Shown in pieces: positions 58,396-64,000 of a stretch of DNA of 64,000 nt (positions are counted from its first letter, which is position 1; the number at the start of each line of letters is the position of its first letter). The stretch covers positions 116,913 through 180,912 of the forward strand of contig JAIQGL010000026.1 in the NCBI GenBank assembly GCA_020072585.1, in the 5' to 3' direction. The position numbers were made by a program, and so were the translations under genes. This DNA is from Terriglobia bacterium (GTDB lineage: Bacteria > Acidobacteriota > Terriglobia > Terriglobales > Acidobacteriaceae). The notes beneath the pieces were generated by a model, which was not told the DNA's origin, made no database searches, and saw only the letters and a list, made by a program, of their open reading frames with translations.

Positions 58396-59198
58396 GATTT
58401 CTTTCCAGTCTTCTCTCTGTCCTGCTCATGGCCGGTATTTGCATGGCTGAGGCGAAGCCTGCATGGTCCGCGGATGAAAGACAGATCGCCGAAAAGCAGA
58501 TATTCGACCAGCTCAATCAGGAACGGCAAGGCGCTGGGTTGCCGGCGCTGGAATGGAGCGAGCAAGCAGCACAAGCGGCACGCAACCATGCTCAGGCGAT
58601 GGTCGAAAATGGGCAACTCTCGCACCAGTTTCCTGGCGAGCGGTCGCTCGCGGAGCGCATTGGCGCCACCGGGGCGCGGTTCACGCTGGCGGCGGAAAAT
58701 ATCGCCCGCACCGGCTATGTTGAAGACGTGCATCCGGCGCTGATGAACTCACGCGGCCACCGCGCGAATATTCTTAGCTCCGCCTATAACGCCGTTGGCA
58801 TTGGCGTGATGGAGCACCAGAACAAGATCTATGTTGCCCAGGACTTTCTATTCCTTGTCCCCATGTATTCTGAGGAGCAGTTTGGCGCGGTCTTTGCGCA
58901 GGCATTCCATCTGGCGAGAAAAAGCAAAGGCCGTAAGGCCCTGGATGCCCGGTCCGATGTTTTGCTACACGACCTTGCATGTGCGACCGAAGGCGATGCC
59001 GCGAAGCTGACAGACAAGGTCAGCGATGCCGTGGCGGTGGTGGTATTCAATTCTTCCGATCCCCATCGGCTGCCTGAGGAAATGCTTGGCCGCGCCGCTA
59101 ATCCTGATTTTCATCGCATGAATTTTGGCGTGTGCTTTCGTCCTGACCAGGAGCATGGATACGCGAATTTCTGGGTGGTGGCGGCGTTTGCGAATTAG
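58392..59198 (+). CDS. Exported CAP-domain protein, second of the tandem pair
   Basis: A 268-residue paralogue of the upstream protein. The signal peptide is MRFLSSLLSVLLMAGICMAEA. It shares LNQERQGAGLPALEW, AMVENGQLSHQFPGERSLAERIGATGARF, the signature NSRGHRANILSSAYNAVG and a C-terminal MNFGVCFRPDQEHGYANFWVV. The ATG at 58392 overlaps the preceding stop (ATGA), which rules out the longer reading from 58326. It is the last gene of the apparent operon; the recX gene follows convergently. Confidence 0.92.
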   Translation: MRFLSSLLSVLLMAGICMAEAKPAWSADERQIAEKQIFDQLNQERQGAGLPALEWSEQAAQAARNHAQAMVENGQLSHQFPGERSLAERIGATGARFTLAAENIARTGYVEDVHPALMNSRGHRANILSSAYNAVGIGVMEHQNKIYVAQDFLFLVPMYSEEQFGAVFAQAFHLARKSKGRKALDARSDVLLHDLACATEGDAAKLTDKVSDAVAVVVFNSSDPHRLPEEMLGRAANPDFHRMNFGVCFRPDQEHGYANFWVVAAFAN

Positions 59199-59208
59199 CT
59201 GCTCTCGT

Positions 59209-59748
59209 TTATAGCTCTTCCGCTTCTTCCTGAAGCGCTGTCAGCACTTCGTCATCGACATTCCAGTTCTTGAGCACTTTAATCGCAATACCAACGCCAA
59301 AGCCGGCACGCAGCAGCGCACGGAAAATTCGTGCTGTGTCTTTTTCATTTGCGGGCTTCTTCAATCGCTTGCGTTTCATGAACGCCCGCGCCAGCTCTTC
59401 TTCGTTGACCGTTGAGTAGGCTTCGTCAACCACCTTTTCGATCACGTCGGCGTGCACGCCTTTGACTTTCAGGTCTGTAATCACGCGGCGGCGGCCGAAT
59501 TTCTCATTGTCGCGGCGAAAGCCGGAGTAGGCGGCCGCGTAATTCGTGTCATTCAGATACTTCTGTTCCTTCAACCGCAGGACGACCATCTCAACCAGCA
59601 GGTGGCCGATCTCGCCTTCAGGAACACGCTGGCGCATGAGCCGCTTCAGTTCTGCCACCGTGCGCATTCTGCGCCCCAGCGCTTTGACGGCGTAGTCATA
59701 GAGCGAGTTCTCGTCGTCGTAGAGTTTCTTGGGGCGTTTGAAGGGCAC
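59209..59748 (-). CDS. recX: RecX regulatory protein
   Basis: RecX binds RecA filaments and limits recombination and SOS activity. The protein is made of three-helix repeats: NSLYDYAVKALGRRMRTVAELKRLM, YLNDTNYAAAYSGFRRDNEKFGRRRVITDLKVKG and IFRALLRAGFGVGIAIKVLK. The central FGRRRVITDLKVKGV is the RecX hallmark. The start is taken as GTG at 59748; a TTG at 59775 would add nine hydrophobic residues. No recA is in the window. Confidence 0.88.
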   Translation of the reverse strand: MPFKRPKKLYDDENSLYDYAVKALGRRMRTVAELKRLMRQRVPEGEIGHLLVEMVVLRLKEQKYLNDTNYAAAYSGFRRDNEKFGRRRVITDLKVKGVHADVIEKVVDEAYSTVNEEELARAFMKRKRLKKPANEKDTARIFRALLRAGFGVGIAIKVLKNWNVDDEVLTALQEEAEEL

Positions 59749-59774
59749 GATGAGGAGAAGAATAACAGAAACCA

Positions 59775-59870
59775 ATCAGCCGCGAATGAACGCGAATCAG
59801 GGCAGTCCGAGGTTCATCGCTTCGCGCTGCCCCGTCTGCCTAAAGGCCCGCGATTCGCTTGCGAATCGCT
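59775..59870. repeat. Repeat block between recX and efp
   Basis: 59834-59868 begins GTCTGCCTAAAGGCCCGCGA and ends in a CGATTCGC-TT-GCGAATCG hairpin. Its first 25 bases occur inverted and identical at 62176-62200. A weak copy of the GAATGAACGCGAATCA repeat stands at 59775-59797. Confidence 0.75.
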
Positions 59871-59910
59871 AGACGCTGATACGGGCAGTAGGTCAGTTTT
59901 CCAAACTGAC

Positions 59911-60486
59911 CTACGCCCTGGCCACAAACTCCCGCGTCTCCGTGGACACCTTGACCTTCTCACCCTCTTTAATAAAAAGAGGCACGCGGATTTCCAGGCC
60001 GGTTTCCAGCGTGGCGGGTTTGGTCACGTTGCCGCCGGATGAGTCGCCGCGCACGCCTGGCTCCGTTTGCGCGATCGTCAACTCCACATGCGGAGGCAGT
60101 TGCAAGCCGATAGGATTGCCGTTGTACTTGTGCACCTGGATGACAAGGCCTTCGCCGAGAAAATCCTGCGCGTCGCCAATCATCTCTTGTGAGAGGGTGA
60201 GAGTCTCAAAGCTCTCCTGGTCCATGAAGTAAAAACCGTCCGCGTCGCTGTACAAGAAAGACGCCGGAACCATTTCCAGGTCGGGTTCCTTGAACTTGTC
60301 GCTGGCTTTGAACGTTTTGTCGAAGACGGCGCGGGTGAGCAGATTCCGCATCTTCAGGCGGACCAGGGTCTGGCCGCCACGGGCGGTTGGAGTGTTCACT
60401 TCCACGTCAAGGCAGTGGAAGGGCGTGCCGTCCAATTCGAAAAACATTTTGCGCTTGATGTCGATGGCATCGATCAGTGCGGCCAT
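59911..60486 (-). CDS. efp: Elongation factor P
   Basis: EF-P binds between the P and E sites and rescues ribosomes stalled at polyproline. The 191 residues show the KOW-like domain I, then two OB domains (KEPDLEMVPASFLYSDADGFYFMDQESFE and GLVIQVHKYNGNPIGLQLPPHVELTIAQTEPGVRGDS). The domain I loop, PGKGQ in E. coli, reads TARGGQ with Arg36 and no Lys. The ATG at 60486 is preceded by AAGGGA; a TTG at 60519 would add 11 residues. Modification by Lys-specific EpmA is unlikely; Arg rhamnosylation or no modification are options. Confidence 0.92.
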   Translation of the reverse strand: MAALIDAIDIKRKMFFELDGTPFHCLDVEVNTPTARGGQTLVRLKMRNLLTRAVFDKTFKASDKFKEPDLEMVPASFLYSDADGFYFMDQESFETLTLSQEMIGDAQDFLGEGLVIQVHKYNGNPIGLQLPPHVELTIAQTEPGVRGDSSGGNVTKPATLETGLEIRVPLFIKEGEKVKVSTETREFVARA

Positions 60487-60795
60487 GGGTCCCTTCGGGG
60501 CGTGCTGAATGTCGCTCAACCAACGCTTCTAGGATAGCAGGCGGAAATATTGCTCACGCAAAATAGTAGGTCCCACGCGGTGGGAGCGAAACAGATGCGG
60601 GGAAAAGTGCCAACAGTCCCGCAAAAGAGTGGTTTGCACGTAAAAGCGTCTAACGTCGTAGAACGCAGAGAGTCTAACCCTCTTGAAGTTTGTTGGCGAT
60701 GGATTGCGTGCCTTCAGGGGAAAGCAGTGCTCGGCCGCAGCTTTAAAATATTTTTTGCATGCTGGTGGTTTGGGCAAGCGAGGTTCGGCTTTCAA
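60487..60795. other. Upstream region of the APC permease
   Basis: A 309-base intergenic stretch between divergent efp and the permease. A small hairpin TCCCAC-GCG-GTGGGA lies at 60571-60585. An open frame continuous with the permease starts at 60550, but its N-terminal 82 residues are not membrane-permease-like and it has no ribosome-binding site, so it is taken as non-coding. Confidence 0.5.
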
Positions 60796-62139
60796 ATGGA
60801 GCAAGGAAAAACAACACTGGTGCGTACGATTGGCCGCTGGAGCCTGGTCGGACTCATGATCAACCTGGTGATTGGCAGCGGCATCTTCGGGTTGCCCTCA
60901 CAAGTGGCTGCGCTCACCGGCAGGCAAAGCCCGCTGGTCTTTGTGTTTGCGGCGGCAGGCATTGCCGTCATCGCCGGCTGCATTGCGGAATTAGCGTCGC
61001 GTTTCGCCGAAAGCGGCGGGCCTTACCTCTACACGAGGCTGGCCTTTGGCCGGTTCGTTGGCATACAGACGGGCTGGGTGAACTGGCTGTCGCGTGTAGC
61101 TGCGACTGCGGCAGGAGCAAATCTGTTTACCGTGTATCTTGCTGAGTTCTGGCCGGCGCTGGAGCACCGCATTGCCGCAGTGTTCACCATGTCAGTCCTG
61201 TTGGCCCTGCTTACCGCTTTCAACGTCCGCGGAGTGAAGGTGGGCGCTGGGATGAATAATGTGCTGGCCGTCAGCAAACTGGTTCCGCTGCTGACTTTTA
61301 TTCTGGTGGGATGCATATTCCTCAGCACCAGCGGATCTCCCGTGGCAAGGGTTCAAGAGCAGCATCCGGCCAATGCCTGGCTGAATGCGATACTTCTGGT
61401 GATCTTCGCCTATGTCGGGTTCGAGTCCGCGATGATTCCCGCCGGAGAAGCAAAGAGCCCGGAACGTGATGCCCCCATCGCCATCCTCATCGCCTTCGCT
61501 GCCGTCACGCCGATCTACGTGCTGGTGCAGTTCGTGACGGTCCAGACCTTGTCCAATCCGGCACAAACGCAACGCCCACTCGCGGCGGCAGCGCATATTT
61601 TCGGCGGGGCCCCGCTGGTCGCGCTGATCGGCCTCGGTGCTTTGCTGTCGGTTCTGGGATATCTCGCCGCGTGTATGATTGCCGGCCCAAGGATACTGTT
61701 TGCTCTGGCCGAGCAAAAGGATTTTCCACGCTACTTCGCCGCTGTTCATCCCCGATACAGGACGCCTTTCGTTTCCATCCTCTTCTTCGCCACTCTGGTA
61801 TGGATACTCGCCTTGATGGGTAACTTCGCATGGAATGCCAGGCTCACGGCCATATCGCGGCTTGTTACCTACGCATTGTCGTGCGCGGCGCTGCCGACAC
61901 TGCGCCGCAAGAGCACTAAGCAACCACGATTCCATCTTCCCGCGGGGGACCTTCTTGCAGTCATCGGCATAGTCTTTTGTGGAGCGCTCGTCAGCCGCAT
62001 CGGCAAAGCCGAGATTCTGATTCTATTACTGACGTTGGTGTTCGGTTCGCTGAATTGGCTGATTGTGAGCCGCCATTCCAAGCAAGGCAACGCGGAAGCG
62101 AGCAGCGTAACCACGCCGCCGAAAACCACAGCCGCGTAG
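60796..62139 (+). CDS. APC-family amino acid permease
   Basis: A 447-residue transporter with about 12 membrane helices. The first helix carries LVIGSGIFGLPS, the unwound GSGIF substrate-binding motif of the APC superfamily. FAYVGFESAMIPAGEAKSPERDAP in the middle is the helix 6 region. It probably imports or exchanges an amino acid or amine by proton symport; specificity is unknown. The ATG at 60796 places the start about 20 residues before helix 1 as in relatives. Confidence 0.9.
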   Translation: MEQGKTTLVRTIGRWSLVGLMINLVIGSGIFGLPSQVAALTGRQSPLVFVFAAAGIAVIAGCIAELASRFAESGGPYLYTRLAFGRFVGIQTGWVNWLSRVAATAAGANLFTVYLAEFWPALEHRIAAVFTMSVLLALLTAFNVRGVKVGAGMNNVLAVSKLVPLLTFILVGCIFLSTSGSPVARVQEQHPANAWLNAILLVIFAYVGFESAMIPAGEAKSPERDAPIAILIAFAAVTPIYVLVQFVTVQTLSNPAQTQRPLAAAAHIFGGAPLVALIGLGALLSVLGYLAACMIAGPRILFALAEQKDFPRYFAAVHPRYRTPFVSILFFATLVWILALMGNFAWNARLTAISRLVTYALSCAALPTLRRKSTKQPRFHLPAGDLLAVIGIVFCGALVSRIGKAEILILLLTLVFGSLNWLIVSRHSKQGNAEASSVTTPPKTTAA

Positions 62140-62163
62140 AGCCTGTTTTGCGAAAGAGGGGAT

Positions 62164-62226
62164 CCGATTCGCCTTGCGAATCGCGGGCCTTTAGGCAGAC
62201 GTTCATCGCGCCAGCGATGAACAACG
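62164..62226. repeat. Inverted partner of the 59834 repeat
   Basis: 62165-62200 contains the CGATTCGCCTTGCGAATCG palindrome followed by CGGGCCTTTAGGCAGAC, the reverse complement of 59834-59858 over 25 identical bases. A second hairpin, GTTCATCGC-GCCA-GCGATGAAC, follows at about 62201-62222. Together with the 59834 copy it brackets efp and the permease. Confidence 0.75.
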
Positions 62227-62251
62227 TATAAGACAACGAGAGTCGGTTAGG

Positions 62252-62725
62252 ATGAGTTCAATGCCGGATATTTGCATCAGGCCCGTTCAGCTGTCAGATC
62301 GCGACCATCTGCTGCGCATGCGCGTGGCCCTGTGGCCCAAGGCTTCCGCCGAGGAACTTGGCCGGGAACTTACACTCATTCTCGAAGGCAAGGCGCCTGT
62401 AACATTGCCGCACATCATTCTGGTTGCCGAGACGGGCAATCGAAGCGTAGCCGGTTTTCTGGAAGTCGACTTGCGTTCGCACGCGGACGGCTGCAACCCA
62501 TCGCGCCCGGTGGGCTATATCGAGGGTTGGTACATTGCTGAGGACCATCGACACAGGGGGATAGGCAGGAAACTTGTGGCCGCGGCAGAAGACTGGGCAC
62601 GCAGCCAGGGGTGCGTTGAGATCGCGTCCGATACCTGGGTTGACAATGAAGTGTCCCAACGCGTGCATGAGGCGCTGGGCTACGAGGTGGTGGACCGCTG
62701 TGTGCACTTCCGTAAGACGTTGTGA
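62252..62725 (+). CDS. GNAT acetyltransferase, AAC(6')-like
   Basis: A 157-residue N-acetyltransferase using acetyl-CoA. The order of motifs is that of aminoglycoside 6'-N-acetyltransferases: CIRPVQLSDRDHLLRMRVALWP, VAGFLEVDLRSHADGC, PVGYIEGWYIAEDHRHRGIGRKLVAAAEDWA (acetyl-CoA loop RHRGIG) and ASDTWVDNEVSQRVHEALGYE. Chromosomal relatives in soil bacteria may or may not confer resistance. A degraded copy of the same C-terminus lies at 39505-39564. It stands alone. Confidence 0.9.
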   Translation: MSSMPDICIRPVQLSDRDHLLRMRVALWPKASAEELGRELTLILEGKAPVTLPHIILVAETGNRSVAGFLEVDLRSHADGCNPSRPVGYIEGWYIAEDHRHRGIGRKLVAAAEDWARSQGCVEIASDTWVDNEVSQRVHEALGYEVVDRCVHFRKTL

Positions 62726-62887
62726 CATGGTTCAAGCCAAGTCATGCCGTTAAAGTCCGCTGAAGAAATTCTTCCTTACGCCGCAGCCTCCGCGCGCAAC
62801 GAGGTGAAGCGCATCAAAAACGGGACAGGACAGGCAACTCGTCCCACCGGGATATAATTCCGCCGCAACTTCGCGAAAGAGGTCCCG

Positions 62888-63802
62888 ATGCTTTCATCAA
62901 CCAATTTCTGGATGGGGTTTGCCGGGCTGATCTATCTTGTGGCCGGCGTTTTCATACTTCGCAAAGAGATCAGCGCGGCCCGCGGCTGGGACAAGCTCAT
63001 CAGCCTGGGGCCTGTCTTCATCGCCGTTCCGCTCGCGGTATTCGCGCCCGAACATTTCCGCGGCCCCCAGTTTGTCCAGAATATGGTCCCGCGCTGGATG
63101 CCGGGGCCGCACTGGTTCTGGGCGTATTTTGTGGGATGCGCGCTGCTGGCGGCAGCTACCAGCCTTACCGTGAGGAAGTGTGTACGCTTGTCGTCCACGC
63201 TGCTGGGATTGATGTTCCTTCTATTTGTCTGCATGATTTATCTGCCGTCCGCGCTTAGGCATTCCACCAATCGATTCGCGTGGATCTTCCTGCTAAGAGA
63301 TCTCAGTTTTTCCGCGGGCGCATGGGCGCTCGCCGGACTGTATAGCCGCACGTCTTCGCCACAAAAATCGAAGCTGCTACAACTGGCGAAATGGAAGATC
63401 TTATTTGCGCGCCTCGTTCTGGCGATTGCCGCGATCTTTTATGGCGTACAACATTTTCTTCATCCCAAGTCTGTGCCCGACATTCCTTTGGAAAAGCTGA
63501 CGCCATCCTGGGTCCCATTCCCCAGCGTATGGGGATACCTTGCCGGAGCGGTCCTGCTGGCCGCTGGAATCGGCCTGGCCCTGAACAAAAAATCCCGGAT
63601 CGCCGCGACCTCGATTGGCGCATGGATGACCGCCGTTACTTTATTCCTGCATCTGCCTAATCTGGTCCTCGCCGTCATTGGATCAACGCCGCTGATCAAT
63701 GAAGCGCTAAATTACGTCGCGGACACATTGCTCTACGCCGGAGCAGCACTGGCGCTGGCATCGGCATTACCGCGCGATCCTGATCGCGTGGAGACAAGGT
63801 AG
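62888..63802 (+). CDS. DoxX-like membrane protein with internal duplication
   Basis: A 304-residue protein with about eight hydrophobic segments. The two halves resemble each other: FAPEHFRGPQF with VPRWMPGPHWFWAYFVGCALLAA, and later YGVQHFLHPKSV with TPSWVPFPSVWGYLAGAVLLAA. The motif EHF/QHF...P-x-W-x-P...Y-x-x-G is typical of DoxX/DoxD-like small membrane proteins, so this looks like a fused tandem pair. AGAGGTCCCG precedes the ATG. Function unknown. Confidence 0.8.
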   Translation: MLSSTNFWMGFAGLIYLVAGVFILRKEISAARGWDKLISLGPVFIAVPLAVFAPEHFRGPQFVQNMVPRWMPGPHWFWAYFVGCALLAAATSLTVRKCVRLSSTLLGLMFLLFVCMIYLPSALRHSTNRFAWIFLLRDLSFSAGAWALAGLYSRTSSPQKSKLLQLAKWKILFARLVLAIAAIFYGVQHFLHPKSVPDIPLEKLTPSWVPFPSVWGYLAGAVLLAAGIGLALNKKSRIAATSIGAWMTAVTLFLHLPNLVLAVIGSTPLINEALNYVADTLLYAGAALALASALPRDPDRVETR

Positions 63803-63821
63803 CCGGATACGCAAATCGGGG

Positions 63822-63905
63822 GCCTTCGGAGCTCCCCTCGACTGCGCTTGGGATTTCGCCTGCGGGGTGCCCCTCGATAAGAGCGAAGGTCCTGTCAAGG
63901 AAAAA
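63822..63905. repeat. Degenerate intergenic repeat near the right edge
   Basis: CTCCCCTCGACTGCGCTTGGG followed by CCCCTCGATAAGAGCGAAGG is the look of a dispersed repeat of the CTCGACTGCGCTCGGGATGAC type. A minus-strand frame of 98 codons crosses it and is judged spurious. From about 63906 to the window end nothing is recognised. Confidence 0.45.
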
Positions 63906-64000
63906 CTGTCCCTGGCGATGCGTAAGCATCGTTTTGTTGGCCACCAGAACTCTGTCGACGAAGACACTGGAAAGCACCTGTACTTGAATCACCTATCAGT

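Noticed and set aside
60550..60795. N-terminal 82-residue extension of the APC permease
   Set aside because: The extension has no signal or family match and crosses a hairpin. Relatives begin about 20 residues before helix 1, at 60796.
63696..63992. 98-codon minus-strand frame at the right edge
   Set aside because: It runs antisense into the DoxX-like gene and through a dispersed repeat. There is no ribosome-binding site.
1..64000. tRNA, rRNA, insertion sequence or prophage genes
   Set aside because: Both strands were read for T-loop motifs, transposase DDE patterns and integrases. None was convincing.

Overview
The window looks like chromosomal DNA of a soil-type Acidobacteriota, probably Terriglobia. 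This is inferred from gene content rather than from a marker gene. The pointers are a large TonB-dependent receptor with an N-terminal carboxypeptidase-regulatory-like domain, a BlaI/M56 regulator-protease pair, DUF2911 and DinB secreted proteins, an Omp85/TamB pair, and many degenerate intergenic repeats. No rRNA or tRNA gene and no complete insertion sequence was recognised. Most genes look moderately GC-rich; the stretch from about 40.7 to 43.4 kb is visibly more AT-rich.

Layout. 0-8 kb: the 5' end of a membrane protein, a decayed esterase, a 4'-phosphopantetheinyl transferase, an OB-fold lipoprotein, a BlaI repressor with an M56 protease that carries nine C-terminal repeats, a TrmJ-like tRNA methyltransferase and an SDR enzyme. 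8-10.3 kb: a PuuD-like membrane protein divergent from an arsR-arsM pair. 10.7-17 kb: a secreted GH47 mannosidase, DUF1203 and DUF2911 proteins, OsmC, an overlapping HAD phosphatase/aldo-keto reductase pair and a small outer-membrane barrel. 17-23 kb: a response regulator, then a minus-strand CoA module (CitE-like lyase, cyclase-family protein, acyl-CoA dehydrogenase, MaoC hydratase) and an M20 peptidase. 23.8-30.8 kb: Omp85 (TamA-like) and TamB. 31-35 kb: DinB, Tat-exported cupin, zincin and NadV. 34.7-39.2 kb: a coxS-L-M-G operon of the form II type.

38.5-45 kb is repeat-rich. It contains an acetyltransferase remnant and three AT-richer genes: a PD-(D/E)xK-like putative nuclease, a putative zinc-binding protein with a winged-helix-like N-terminus, and a TIR-domain protein. 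This trio is the best candidate for an undescribed, possibly anti-phage, system.

45-53 kb: an acyl-CoA ligase, membrane proteins, an S4-domain protein, a Tat-exported metallophosphoesterase and the TonB-dependent receptor. 53-59.2 kb: one apparent nine-gene envelope-stress operon behind a near-consensus sigma-70 promoter: XRE regulator, His-rich NfeD-like protein, flotillin, 2-TM protein, PspA, 4-TM protein, 64-aa membrane protein and two CAP-domain proteins. Four of its eight junctions are start/stop overlaps. 59.2-64 kb: RecX, an EF-P with an Arg in its loop, an APC permease, an AAC(6')-like acetyltransferase and a duplicated DoxX-like membrane protein.
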